NCBI GenBank assembly: GCA_026182355.1 | Contig: JAPFBL010000001.1 | Coordinates: forward strand, 1,736,001-1,800,000 | Direction of reading: 5' to 3' | Source of the DNA: Hermatobates lingyangjiaoensis | Taxonomy: Eukaryota > Arthropoda > Insecta > Hemiptera > Hermatobatidae | Length of the DNA stretch: 64,000 nucleotides | Shown: positions 32,650 through 43,557 of the stretch, piece after piece | Position numbering within the stretch: position 1 is the stretch's first letter | How the letters are laid out: each line of letters opens with the position of its first letter | The notes under the pieces: generated by a model | Databases searched by the model: none | What the model was told of the DNA's origin: nothing | Seen by the model: only the letters and a program-made list of their open reading frames with translations | Position numbers and translations under genes: made by a program

Positions 32650-32985
32650 CTATTGATGAAAATTAAAACTTTATATTCATTTTTAATATAAAAATTTTGT
32701 ACTTTGAAAGTACAAAAGTACGTAAAAGTACGAAAGTTTTGTAATTTACTAAGATACGATAATTTTTGATAGTGCTGTACAGGTTTTTGTGCTAAAAACT
32801 TATGTTGAGTCTAGAGACCAAACAATAACAACACATTTTTTTCAATAGATTGAGATTGCTTTTTATGCATTTCTAGAAAGCCTAGATTTAGAGTAAATAT
32901 ATTTCGGTTTCATTGTGGATTGAACAAAGGACTAATACATACAAATATATATCATTGTTATTTTATACTTAAATGTTGTATTAAT
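32650..32985. other. AT-rich stretch without supported features
   Basis: Short repeats of GTACAAAAGTACG near 32699-32735, otherwise nothing recognised. Confidence 0.4.
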
Positions 32986-33039
32986 TTTAGTAAATGTAGT
33001 ATCACGTAGTCCATATGTGGAGGTCTTATTCAGAGGCAC

Positions 33040-33110
33040 TCATCCTTAGTTAATGCCTGAGGAAGAACACTACATGTTCGAAACGCATTGTTTATATCAT
33101 TAAAATTTTT
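33040..33110 (+). mobile_element. Penelope-like tail, family D (single copy)
   Basis: Reads CTGAGGA, A, GAAC...GTTC, GAA, ACGCAT, close to the family D motif at 28703 including the TTCGAAACGC phrase, and then TATGTGGAGAC, as in the family D arm (TGTGTGGAGAC). No opposing arm. Stem I is not supported. Confidence 0.5.
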
Positions 33111-33119
33111 ATATGTGGA

Positions 33120-33525
33120 GACTATTTCATTAGATTTTTACCCTACAATAGTCCATATGTATTTATACGAGCTATTATTGTTTCTTGATATAGTACGTAC
33201 ATTCTTACAGACCGTATATTTACAAATTTGCAAAGTAAAAATGAATTCATCTCACCAAAATGTTTGCTTCAATTTAGAATTACCAAAATACATTGCTATT
33301 TTATTGTACTATTATTGTACTAATCTATTAGAAAGAAACTATTTTCATTGAATATCTTTCTCATTTATATAAGATAAGATTCTCATTATTAGATAATTAA
33401 AATTTTATATTTCGACTAGTAAATAATACTACTAACAATAATAAGTTATTTAACTACGGAAAATAAATTGATATCATTTCGTATTATAGATAAACATGGG
33501 TAATTTTTCATAGAATTTTAGTTTA
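33120..33525. other. AT-rich stretch without supported features
   Basis: An 87-codon frame at 33088-33351 has no recognised domain and overlaps the Penelope-like tail. Confidence 0.4.
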
Positions 33526-33530
33526 TAATT

Positions 33531-34033
33531 TAGAACTGGTTCAAATAAAAAACGCCCCGTCTAAGCCAGCGTTTTTATTATTTGTAATCTTTAATATTTA
33601 TAATATATAGAAATAGTAAACGATGTTTAAAATAAGTGAACTGGTTAGACTTACTATACTATTTGACACTGGACGCTTTTTTTTCCCTAATGTTTAAAAT
33701 AATTTCTGGTGCAATGTAATTGCAATGCAATTTTTTAACTATGATCGATCATGTTCCTTTATCCGCAGAAACTTTTAGAACTTGACTGCGTACGGTGTGC
33801 AGGCTATCCTATGAAATATATGTTAAGTTTTTATAACATCATACAGGGTAGAAATATAAACTAATTATTCGTTATTGTATACTACGTGGGTTTTAATTTT
33901 AGTGAAATTTAAAATACTATATAAAGTAAATGAAATTACAAATTATACATCGCCCCCCTAACCCACATCAACGCCCCCCTCTAGGTTTCAAACGCCCCCA
34001 AGAGGGCGTTATCGCCCACTTTGAGAAAGACTG
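33531..34033. mobile_element. Probable non-autonomous hAT element, left end uncertain
   Basis: The right end reads GGGCGTTATCGCCCACTTTG then AGAAAGACTG, the reverse complement of a common hAT terminus CAGTCTTTCTCAAAGTGGGC. A CGCCCCC-rich subterminal region precedes it, and a CGCCCC phrase near 33552 marks the probable left side (TAGAACTGGTTCAAAT). The 8 bases outside the ends do not match, so the left end may be eroded. Confidence 0.5.
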
Positions 34034-34039
34034 ATTTAT

Positions 34040-34945
34040 TACAACCGTTTGCAAGACGAAAGTAGTCTTCTTATTTCCAGGTCGATTACATTTCCAATTG
34101 TTTACGAAAGTAGTCTTTCTTTTGTTCACTGTATTGATCAAATGTGTTCGTCTTGTAGCCTATACAGAGTCTTACAGAATTAAAAGAAAGAAATATTAAT
34201 AACCACAGTGATAATTTCAACGCAACTTGCCAAGTTACTAACATACTTATGTTTATAGAATAGTTGTGTTTTAAATAATAAATCGTCCATAATGAATTCT
34301 AGATTGAAGAGAAATACGGATATAAATAATGCCAAATAAGTGTGCAGTTCAAAGATGAGAAGTTAAAACGTCGTCAATGCCTTGAGTTGACTCTTGAAGG
34401 AATATGGTATGATATGACCAAGCAGATGGGCTTTGACAAATGACTGTTTTGGCTGAAAGCAGGAAGACCTGTCGCGGCTGAGTTACATCCGTCCTTTCGA
34501 CTTTCCAAACTCAAGCACAAAAACAAGAGATTAAAAGTGGTAATTAAGTTTACATCTGGGCACAAAAGGAGTAAGTAATGGATGCAGATGTTGCACTGGA
34601 TGCCTCTATCTTGGGAAAGTTTTACTTAGGAGAAAGAATCTGACGAAGAGTTAAGTGATAGTTATCAAGACGAATTTCGTATACATAATAATCTATTGAA
34701 ACTTTAAAAAACCATTTCATAGATGATATTCGAGGAAACATTTAATTTGTAAGTAAAGAGTGGAGGAGGCTAGAGATGACAGATGAACGTGGCTGAGCAG
34801 AATTCAAATAACATATGGATGGCAGGAACTTGGCTATAAATAAATTATTATAAATGTATATATAATTATATATTATACATAATTTGTATTTTATATATTA
34901 TATGTATGTACATTATATATACTTATTAAAATTTATCTATATTTT
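34040..34945. other. Mixed stretch, unassigned
   Basis: A more complex segment at 34330-34580 has a short minus-strand frame without recognised domains. From 34850 the sequence becomes a degenerate TA-rich run. Nothing firm. Confidence 0.35.
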
Positions 34946-34985
34946 ATAATCAATGACGAAACCCCAATATGAAATGGGAAAAAAA

Positions 34986-35028
34986 GACTAAGATCATTCA
35001 ACCGTAACAAGCGGTCTTCGTCAGAGTC
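34986..35028 (-). ncRNA. Hammerhead-like motif (family A, copy 3 left arm)
   Basis: GACT/AGTC stem I and intact CTGACGA core; stem III is TGATCT, so it has lost its perfect palindrome. Confidence 0.45.
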
Positions 35029-35049
35029 AAAAACCAACTGTTGGGTTTT

Positions 35050-35092
35050 GACTCTGAGGAAGACCGCTTGTTACAGTTGAAAGACCTTAGTT
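35050..35092 (+). ncRNA. Hammerhead-like motif (family A, copy 3 right arm)
   Basis: Core CTGAGGA, stem II GACCG/CAGTT with a mismatch, GAA, AGACCT. Stem I is reduced to three of four pairs. Partly decayed. Confidence 0.4.
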
Positions 35093-35159
35093 TTTTTCCC
35101 CATTTCATATTGTGGTTTGGTCATTGATTGTTATTTCACGTGTTTATGTGAAATCTTGT

Positions 35160-35920
35160 TATATTTTATAATGTATAATTTTATTGTTTTATATTATATG
35201 AATATTATACATAATTACAATTTAAAATTTGTATATAATTGTTATTGTATACATTATATTATAAATTATAATATAATATATATATTATACGTACATATAA
35301 ATGTAAACAGTGTAGCGCAGTACATATCATTACTAATCACAGAAGCTTTCAATTAAACTTACAGAAGCAACAAATAACAAACATACCAATAACAGGAGTA
35401 CCAACCAGTACTTAGAGGAAAAAATAAACGTATCATCAACTATTCATCTTTTAAACAAAAATATGGGAAATATGTATTTTGTATCCTTATTGATGTTATA
35501 ATCGAGTGAAATTATATACAAACTGATCTTTCAATTCAACTAATTTAGATAGGCGTATTCGGAAGAAGCACAAAGGATTTTTACATGTCTTAAATAACGC
35601 ATTTCAAGGTCATGAAATTCAGTATATAATAAATGGTTTCTGAAGTTACCGACTTCTTAATGCCAAATGAAGAGATTACCGATGGCTCCATGACTGTTCA
35701 TAACGATGTTACATCATGGACTTTAAGATTTATTAAAACGTTGTTAAGACATAAACTAAATAACTCATTGAAAAAAGTTCCCACCAACTTGAAGATAATG
35801 TTAAGTAGACGAGTTTCTCACTGTCGCTGTGACATTTAACAAAGTAGAAAAGCGACTGCCAGAGAGTAGTAACCAGATAGAAAACTAATGGCGTAATTGC
35901 GGTTTGATGTTTACAGAGGT
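35160..35920. other. TA-rich stretch without supported features
   Basis: A degenerate TA-rich region to 35310, then AT-rich DNA with short frames only. Confidence 0.42.
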
Positions 35921-35929
35921 TCACAAGGT

Positions 35930-36380
35930 AGCATTCCCATAGGCATTACTTCGGAAGTAGCAGGTCACTAAGGGAGCATTAGGGGTCCAGCCAACTGCTC
36001 CAAAAAACACCAGCGGGCATCAGATTAAAAGCATGTTAGGGAGCCCTGTTAAACAGTGTTACAATTACTGTTGCAGAGGAGGAAGGCAAAAAGAAAGGAC
36101 AACAGAAATGATCCTGCCATCAGATATGGATGTCGAGCGAGGATGAAGAAAAGGAGAGGGCCAATTATTGAATTAAACACCTATGGGCTGGATTGAGTCA
36201 TCAGGGACTTGAACAAATAAAGCGATGCGAGTGCTCTAATGACCCTTCATCAGCTCTGCCGAGATCTCGTATAAATTACTCTGGACCCCACTTGGCACTC
36301 CATATATCAACAAGCAGTAACTCCTTGACGACGGAGCCGGCATCACTCAGCATAGCTCGCCCTTAACATACACTCCTACT
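35930..36380. promoter_or_regulatory. GC-richer unique island 12
   Basis: One of the longest high-complexity blocks, about 450 bp, single-copy, without an open frame of note. Contains CTCTGCCGAGATCTCG and GACGACGGAGCCGGCATC. Strong candidate for a conserved non-coding island. Confidence 0.32.
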
Positions 36381-36389
36381 TTTGGGATC

Positions 36390-36890
36390 TCAAAATACAA
36401 CTATATTCAGTCATATTCATAAATCGGATAATCAATAGTCGCTTCTCCCTAATTACTAAAAGCATGATTAAAATAAATATAATATATACCGACACACATT
36501 TTTACTATTCAGTATTTTCCTCAAAAGACATGTTATATTTTCACCTTTATATGAATGAAAAAAAAAAGGAAAATCTAACCCATCTTACAAATATGACGGA
36601 AAAAGGAGGACTCAAAGTGCTAGAGTAAATGGTTTTATGTTAACTCTTCTCCTTTAACTGTATTTGTTATTGTTATCAAGACGAAGTATAATATCAACAG
36701 ATCCAGCATTTGCTCTTCTATAAAGGATCGCACTCCTAAAACTATTGATTTCTATCTCCAATTTCTCTTAGCTATCAGAGCTTCTCCTTTTTTAAATTCA
36801 CATAACTCATCATAAGTTGAATGTCTCAGTGACAGATCGACTTATCAGTTAGCTAGTCTTCAGAAACAAAACGAACTCTCTGCAAAACAT
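36390..36890. other. AT-rich stretch without supported features
   Basis: No recognised element; lies just before the 161-codon open frame. Confidence 0.42.
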
Positions 36891-36898
36891 TACATATT

Positions 36899-37384
36899 AT
36901 GTTACATCATATCACAACAATGGCAGGAACTAAGGAACGTATCCACTTGATACAATCTGATTTTCATTTTCTTCCAATGAGGTCAATCATTTCAGCTTGC
37001 ATCGGAAAAAAGTTCGTCAAACTACCTTATGATGTCTATGAAAGTAGATACACACTACTGATATATGAAAGGAGAAGCAATCATTTCAGGAAAAAAAACA
37101 TCACTCTTACCATTTATTGGCCTTCACCAAATTCTATTCTTACTAAAAAAGGAAAGTTTTCTTTCTACCGTCAAATCCCATACACACTTTTTCTTAGAAC
37201 AAACAAATGCATATCTAAATTTTCTATATACAATTTGAATAATCAAAAACTCTGCTCAGGAACTTGCGATAACAACAGTTTAAAGATCACAATTCACTAT
37301 TCAAATCCAGGACCCTTGATCACAAAAAATACAAATGACAAATTTATAACGCTACATTGTAAAAAGTTAATGAATGAGATTTAA
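36899..37384 (+). CDS. Unrecognised 161-codon open frame
   Basis: ATG start with a second in-frame ATG eight codons in (MAGTKERIHL). The product is basic, with IQSDFHFLPMRSIISACIGK near residues 18-37 and several cysteines (CISKF, CSGTC, HCKK), but I recognise no family. No signal peptide is obvious. It lies 160 bp upstream of the decayed Penelope-like coding region in the same orientation, so it could be a remnant of that element or of another one. Length in AT-rich DNA makes chance unlikely but not excluded. Not supported as a host gene. Confidence 0.3.
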   Translation: MLHHITTMAGTKERIHLIQSDFHFLPMRSIISACIGKKFVKLPYDVYESRYTLLIYERRSNHFRKKNITLTIYWPSPNSILTKKGKFSFYRQIPYTLFLRTNKCISKFSIYNLNNQKLCSGTCDNNSLKITIHYSNPGPLITKNTNDKFITLHCKKLMNEI

Positions 37385-37543
37385 AATAAGCTTTTCGTTT
37401 TGCCAGTGAATGGATACTTTTTTTTAACTGAATCGAACTGTTTTATTTGAACCCCTTGTATATTATACAAAGCAATTTAATAAATTATCACCTATTTTAA
37501 ATATTCGTTAAACTAAATGAAAATGACAGGTATATGAAATTGA

Positions 37544-38540
37544 ATGTTAAGTCAATTAACTTCAAAGTGTCCAAAGCGTTTTTCAGATGTTTATAATACA
37601 ATCAAGAATAATAAAGAAATTACAGTCGCAGAAGCTGATAAATCAGGAGCTGTAGTGTTAATGATTATGACAGATTGCACCCTATTATCTTATACTAATA
37701 CCTATGAGTTTTCAAATTCAGACCTGATGGACAATTGCAGCAGTCTACTAAATAAGAGATTGAAATTAATATTAAAAGATAATAATAATTTAATAACCAA
37801 TTTTTTTAGTAGATCTCCTTCTTAACCCGGCATCTATGGTCTGATAAGCAGATTGTTAGCTCCATTGTTTCCGTAAGCTAAAAGTTTTCCGAACGGTTGG
37901 TAAATGGGTTATTGCCATTAGTACGTTGACTGTTGTTCTCAAAGTCACCATTGAACTTGCTTACAAACATAAGTCTTAATTCTTTCAAAATAGTGTACTG
38001 TTGAATTTTTGTAGAAGTGATTACATGTTAAAAAGGATGTTCCATAAATCAAAGAAAACAAATCTGTTGTATATACATAATACCATGTAAAGATTGTTGA
38101 TTAGCTTATATTGAGACAGGCAAAGATCTCACCAGGATAAAGCAACATAAGTATTATGTCAGGAGAGAAGATGAGACTTTGTACTTTGCTCATACACATT
38201 CGAAATAAACATCATTTAATTAACTGGGAAGAAGTAAATAATTGGTATTTATGTTCTTTGAAAGAAAAAAAAAATTGTTGAAAACACCCTTATAAAGAAT
38301 TATTATAAGTGTTTAGTTTACAATAACCCAAGTCTTTTTAAATTACATGAAATCGTAGTTGAGAGAATGGTTAAAGAGATTAGGACTAGTAACAATTTAA
38401 TAGCGCTAAACACAGTCAAAGCTGCCAATTTCCATGCCACTTTAAACGAAATTATGTCAGCTATGTTCCCTTATTTACTATTTGTTTTCACTTGCTCCCC
38501 GACAAAAGACCTCAGAGACCTACCCCTCTTCTATTTCTGA
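37544..38540 (+). pseudogene. Penelope-like retroelement coding remnant (RT N-terminus and GIY-YIG-type endonuclease)
   Basis: The open part 37544-37825 holds EADKSGAVVLM, NTYEF and LNKRLKLILKDNNNLITNFF, matching the conserved region just before the reverse-transcriptase core of Penelope-like elements (KADKGGAVVxM...). Next, in shifting frames at about 37826-37985, come PGIYGLI and then IVSSIVSVS*KFSERLVNGL, the start of RT (P.IYGLxKxH...RPIVSS). The catalytic core, with its YxDD motif, is absent, indicating an internal deletion. At about 38080-38250 the frame IPCKDC..AYIETGKDL, RIKQHKYYVRREDE and F.H matches the GIY-YIG endonuclease typical of these elements. The glycine of the YIG motif is lost and stops interrupt it. 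A final open block ends at 38540. Dead copy with frameshifts and stops. Confidence 0.85.
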
Positions 38541-38601
38541 CCGAGTCCTGATAACTTTTAATTTTGTTTCTATTTCACGGTCGATACTTTTATCAATATT
38601 A

Positions 38602-38604
<3 letters not shown>

Positions 38605-38641
<37 letters not shown>
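38605..38641. repeat. (TA)n microsatellite
   Basis: Pure TA run directly 5' of a nested cluster of Penelope-like tails. Confidence 0.9.
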
Positions 38642-38643
<2 letters not shown>

Positions 38644-38715
38644 AATTAAAATAAGCAGTGACACATAAACAGAAACACAACAAAGACTCACTTTTCAATA
38701 TTTCGACCGTAATGA
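38641..38715 (-). mobile_element. Penelope-like tail, family B, truncated copy
   Basis: Same sequence as 38971-39046 (AATTAAAATAAGCAGTGACA, then TTTCAATATTTCGACCGTAA), cut off after GACCGTAATG so only the 3' half of the motif remains. Confidence 0.65.
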
Positions 38716-38721
38716 TAATTA

Positions 38722-38740
38722 TATAATATATATATATATA
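38722..38740. repeat. (TA)n microsatellite
   Basis: TA run between two Penelope-like tails. Confidence 0.85.
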
Positions 38741-38776
38741 TTAAAGATCAAATCACAATATGAAATGGGAAAACAA

Positions 38777-38819
38777 GACTAAGATCTTTCAACCGTAACA
38801 AGCGGTCTTCGTCAGAGTC
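38777..38819 (-). ncRNA. Hammerhead-like motif (family A, copy 4 left arm)
   Basis: Intact: GACT/AGTC, CTGACGA, A, GACCG/CGGTT, GAA, AGATCT, T. Confidence 0.5.
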
Positions 38820-38848
38820 AATAACCCGACTGTCTCAGTTAGGTTTTT

Positions 38849-38891
38849 GACTCTGACGAAGACCGCTTGTTACGGTTGAAAGACCTCAGTC
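38849..38891 (+). ncRNA. Hammerhead-like motif (family A, copy 4 right arm)
   Basis: Stem I GACT/AGTC and core CTGACGA intact; stem III AGACCT has one mismatch, followed by C. Confidence 0.48.
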
Positions 38892-38970
38892 TTATTTTCC
38901 CATTTCATATTGTGGTTTGATCATTGATTGTTATTTCACGTGTTTAAGTGAAATCTTTATATATGTATAT

Positions 38971-39117
38971 ACCAATTAAAATAAGCAGTGACACATAAAC
39001 TGAAACACAACAAAGACTCACTTTTCAATATTTCGACCGTAATGGCGGTCGTCCTCAGGAGAAGAAGTGAATTGACGGAGGGACGACAGTCAACTCAATC
39101 TTTTCGTTTATCATGGT
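38971..39117 (-). mobile_element. Penelope-like tail, family B, full copy
   Basis: Minus orientation. The motif (about 39019-39069) reads CTGAGGA, C, GACCG...CGGTC, GAA, ATAT, with an outer stem that pairs at five of six positions. It runs into (TA)n at 39117-39141 through TTTATCATGG, as in the 2910 copy. Confidence 0.68.
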
Positions 39118-39141
39118 ATATATATATATATATATATATAT
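39117..39141. repeat. (TA)n microsatellite
   Basis: TA run bounding the family B tail. Confidence 0.9.
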
Positions 39142-39229
39142 TTCGTTACCTCGTCCACATATATTCAAACACTATTTTTTTATATCGAGGTTTGGTCTGT
39201 CATCAAACAGTAAAACACCTCTAACCCAA

Positions 39230-39462
39230 CGTTTTGACTATATTCATATATAGATATACTTGTAGAACTTATAGATTTACTTGTAAATATATTATAGATG
39301 ACTATACTTTTAGGAGACATCTTCAGGACTACATCAATATTTTAATTAATACATTGTTACTTTAATTAATTTCTATATTGATTTAAACCTGAAGATGTCT
39401 ACAAATTTAGAAGAAACGTTAGAAAAATAATAATAATAATAATAATATATATATATATAAGT
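39230..39462. mobile_element. Foldback Penelope-like tail, family F
   Basis: AGACATCTTCAGG (39315-39327) and ATCAATAT (39333-39340) are mirrored by ATATTGAT (39375-39382) and CCTGAAGATGTCT (39388-39400). The plus arm continues CTGAAGA...TAGA, GAA, ACGT, a core-like order without a pairing stem I. It ends in (AAT)n(TA)n at 39428-39460. Confidence 0.5.
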
Positions 39463-39469
39463 TTTAAGT

Positions 39470-39880
39470 TATAGAGAGATAAAGTGAAAGCTACTATATT
39501 GCTATTAACACGTCAGTCACAGTAATCTAGGACCACGATGTCAATGTTTTTTCAAATACTTTACAATAATCACATCAAGGAGATAGCAGGATTAATTAGT
39601 AAGCTAAGATGAAAGCATACTGTGAAAGGGCGTAGTTTAAAATTAAAAACTAAGTATATGAACAACACTTCAAAAGAATCTTTCTGTATAATTCCATGTT
39701 GTAACTGATGTATAAGGAAGGAATATATTATCCTATTAGTTTTAAAACCAACAATATTTTGAAAATTATAAATCAACTTTTATAATTTAATCTCGCTTAA
39801 TTTAAGAGAGCACATGTTATTAATTAATTATGTCTACATGGGCTAGGTATAAATCTAGAATAAAAGAAAGCATTAATCAC
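39470..39880. other. AT-rich stretch without supported features
   Basis: No recognised element. Confidence 0.42.
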
Positions 39881-39889
39881 AGTGTTAAT

Positions 39890-40200
39890 AAAGAGAGAAA
39901 AAGGAAGCAGCTTTGTTGGAAGAAGAGGCTGAAACGAAAGAGGGAGAGCCAAGTGTGGTTAGGGAAGAAATATTATATCTTAATAAGGTCCAAGTGACAG
40001 GTAGTGGAGAGCGCGCCAAGCCGCCTATAATAGAAGTAGTAATTTGTTTGCCTTGTTAGGGGAAACACGTGCAGTCCTGTCACTCCACAGATGTAGTCAG
40101 ACATTCCTGCCGATTAGTAGCCAAAACATCCCAACCAGTATCCTCTCTCAGGTCCTCTCCCCATAGGGACTTGCTTCGCTAAGCACAACTCCTAACTTGA
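39890..40200. promoter_or_regulatory. GC-richer unique island 13
   Basis: High-complexity block with GAGAGCGCGCCAAGCCGCC near 40009-40026 and an E-box-containing ACACGTGCAG. Unique; no open frame. Confidence 0.3.
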
Positions 40201-40209
40201 GATTTTCGG

Positions 40210-42580
40210 AAAGATAAATAACAAAACCACTTACAATAGGAAGCGATAAACCCATGGTGAATAACCTGGAGACGTACATTAAAACAAACACAATGCAGAT
40301 TATGATTTAGAAGAACAAATGAAAGGTAACTTTAAAACACCTTATCTGATATTCCACCAGCATTAACTGAATAAATATCAACCAAAATTATAATAATCCT
40401 ATTCTTCAGAAGACAAGTTCAATTTCTGGCAAAATTGAAAAAAAAAAAAAGACTTTAAAGAAAATCAAAAAAGTAAGAAACACTACTACAAAAAGTCTTA
40501 ATTTCAAAAAGAAGATATTGGGGATTTCAAGATTTAGGTCTCCACAAAAAAAAACAAAAAAAAACAAATACTACACTATAACAGATTGCACAAGTAATGA
40601 TGACTCGAAAGAATAGTTTATTTGTGTATGCCTAACTTAAAATCTAAGCTTTAAATCGATTGAAAATTCAACGTAAAAGCGAAATTATGGACTTCTAAGC
40701 TGTCTTGTGCTAACTTCACAGACAGAAATAATTATTGCAAGTCAATACTGGAAAGACAGAAAAATTATTATATACAGAGATTCATAATGCTGTAATAGGT
40801 TTAAACCAGTAGAAAGAGATGCTAAAGAGACACTTGGATGAGTTTAGTATTGCCAGTGGTCTGAACGGTACATCCATCACTCTAATAATATGCCTTGATA
40901 AATAGTAGAGTATCTGAGAGCATTGCAGAAAAATTGGAAAGGGAGTTCGAATCAACTCGAAACAATGACTAATTGAATACACAGAATTGGAGAACAAAGG
41001 AAAAATAAATTGGTAATAGGTAAGCTACGAAAACTTCCTAAAATTGGTATATTGTAATCGACAAGTTAGTAACGGCGACCCTTTTTTTAAAAAAAACTTT
41101 TTTTTGAATGCATTTTTCAAATATGTCGTGGTGCAAATTAACTAAACAAACCTTGAAAAAGAAATTGAAAACAATGTTTGTGGATTCGATATTAATAAAT
41201 TTAATCATGTTTTTAATGCAATGATAGTTAAAATGTAGCACTCAACATAAAAAAAAAGTTTTCTAACGGAGAAACACCATCAAGTGGTTGATTCCACTTA
41301 AAATTAAAATTTACAAAGTATTATTATGATAAAGACAAACCATAAAACATTTACTCCTTAGGTGATTAGTCCTCTTAAAGCGGTCTCAGAACACCTCAAT
41401 ATTTCTGAACACCGACGACGAATGAACAGAAAAAAGAATAAGGATTTAAGATATACTTTATCATAAGAAATGTGTTGCCTGATGTCAGAAATTTTTACAA
41501 TTCACTTTAGTTGAAGTAGTTTAATGTATTGAACTGTCACATAAACAGTTTAAGTTAAAATTTTAACTTATAGAATGTAGGATTTTGAAACAATTAAATT
41601 CATTCATTTTACAAGATGAATTAACTTTTAAAGCTTTTTTTTAGAGTTAACTCTACAGTAATACACAAATGCTCTGTTCATATGTCTCTTAAATCTTATC
41701 ATTGGACACTTAGATAATTTGCATAAAACGCCAATATAAATAATACTAATATGGTGCTTTCATAAAATTGAAACTCGTTTAATAGACGTATTGGTATAAT
41801 ATTAAGAAACATTCCTCCTATGTCATACCAATCTGTCTTATTGGTTCAACTATTCCGTCTAAGATAATTTTATGAATAAAACAACATTTCATACTAAGGG
41901 GTCATATATTAAAAAATAGCTTGTAGTAGCAAATTATGAATGTGAAACTGAAATGCTAAAACGCCAATCCATCTGTGTGATGAAGCAATTAAATAAATAA
42001 CTAATGGCACTAACTTTTATAAACATGAGAATGGAATCGACGTTCGCAATGTTACACAAAACATTGTTAAAATAATAGTGAGAAATATTAAAAAGTTTAC
42101 ACTCATTAATATTTAATATATCAGTAAATATAATAATAATGTAATTTATAAGTAAAGGTGTTATCTGTAGTTCTGAGATCAGTGCGAAGGTAGAAATTTT
42201 AATGATTCCATGGAAAAAAAACTGTTAACGTATAATTAACCTACTAAACTTAGCCAGTGGATGAATAGTGAAGTGTATTCTAATGTGGTAATTGACTTTC
42301 AACTTATGAAATTATAATAATCATATAACTCAAAGAGGAGAGGTTTAAATAAAATTGAGGATAGATTTAATAATTCCTTGAAACTATATATATTTGTTTC
42401 AAGGAAAACAGCATTACAAATGTTAAAGACACGATCATATTTAAAGCTATGACGAAGAAAAATTGATAAACAACTAGGAATGCTACACGACATAAGAGAG
42501 AAAATTATGGAAATAGAAGTTAGAATGTGGACTGGTAGACGAAGGGAGTTTGTGAATGTTACGAAAGTATATGCGATCGC
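40210..42580. other. Long AT-rich stretch; unrecognised 105-codon open frame at its right end
   Basis: Over 2 kb with only short frames. The minus-strand frame 42616-42299 (105 codons) is hydrophobic with many serines and no recognised domain. A lysine/asparagine-rich appearance of most frames fits random AT-rich DNA. Confidence 0.4.
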
Positions 42581-42589
42581 ACAGTTTCG

Positions 42590-42760
42590 CAACTGAGTCT
42601 GTGAGGCATGACACAACCAAGAAGAGAGACTAGCCTTTCACCTCGCAGAGAAACCACTCTCAATGCCACGACCTGAGGTCCTTCAAAGTCACAGTCAGTG
42701 ATGAACACCACAAGAGTAGAGCACAAGTAACATCTTTAGTCAAGCAAATTCACAATGGCA
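42590..42760. promoter_or_regulatory. GC-richer unique island 14
   Basis: Short mixed block with no repeat relationship. Low information. Confidence 0.22.
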
Positions 42761-42769
42761 ATCATTGAG

Positions 42770-43555
42770 TTTTCTGTAATCATTTCATTTTTAAACTCTT
42801 TAAAAAAACGTAGGAAAAATAAATCCTGTAAATTAAAAACATTTTAACTAATAATCAACTTTAAATGCATTAATTACTATTTATTAGTACTTATTTAATA
42901 TTATGTTTACTATCTTCTGTTTGCTCATTGATCCACTTTCCCAGCTATCCATCCCATGGCACTAAAGCACACAATGAGATTAGTCTAATAACTAAATTTC
43001 ATTGAAAAAGAAAACAGCCCACTCCAAATAAGCCCAAGCACAAAATAATAGCAATAATTAAATTGATCTTTTTATTTGTTGAAACTATTGTTATGGGTGT
43101 TTCTCAGTTCTGTAATCCAGAGAATTCAAGCGAAATTAAGGATTTATTAAAGTTGTAGCATTAACTGCAAAGAAATATAATTTATAGTAATAATTAAAAC
43201 TACCTATGAAATTACGGTTGTATAAATAAATTAAGTAAAAATAAGTTTTAACAGTTACTATTAATCTGTCAATATGACTCATTCATAATTATAAATAAAA
43301 TACTATGAAATCTTTAAAATGAGCAAAATTAATGTAAAATTTGCTTGGTACAAAAACGTTCATGACCAGAGGTGAATGCCAAAATGCCACAAGCAGCAAA
43401 CGCCAATTTTATGCTTCCACAGATTTTTGGGATTACGAGAACATGGATGACTGTAAAACAATTGGAAGAAAAATTTTGGAGAATCCAATTTGCGGACTAG
43501 TTACATTCAGATTTTCTCTAAAGCCATTTGTATCTAAAATATTTAAATCCTATTA
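42770..43555. other. AT-rich stretch without supported features
   Basis: A 71-codon frame at 43341-43556 has balanced residues (MTRGECQNATSSKRQF) but no recognised domain. Confidence 0.38.
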
Positions 43556-43557
43556 AT

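Larger units (their letters stand above)
34950..35157. mobile_element. Foldback Penelope-like element, family A (copy 3)
   Basis: Arms 34950-35037 and 35041-35127 are reverse complements over nearly 90 bp, with only a few unpaired bases between them. The right end extends through the TTTCACGTGTTTATGTGAAA-type hairpin to 35157. Each arm carries the family A motif (34986-35028 minus, 35050-35092 plus). Flanked by degenerate TA-rich DNA. Confidence 0.75.
38746..38958. mobile_element. Foldback Penelope-like element, family A (copy 4)
   Basis: Inverted arms bounded at 38746 and 38922, with a short spacer containing GACTGTCTCAGTTAGG. The right end carries the TTTCACGTGTTTAAGTGAAA-type hairpin to 38958. 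Both arms hold the family A motif (38777-38819 minus, 38849-38891 plus). Confidence 0.75.

Noticed and set aside
36899..38540. Host gene with two exons (161-codon frame plus 37544 frame)
   Set aside because: The second part is clearly a Penelope-like retroelement remnant; no splice structure joins them.
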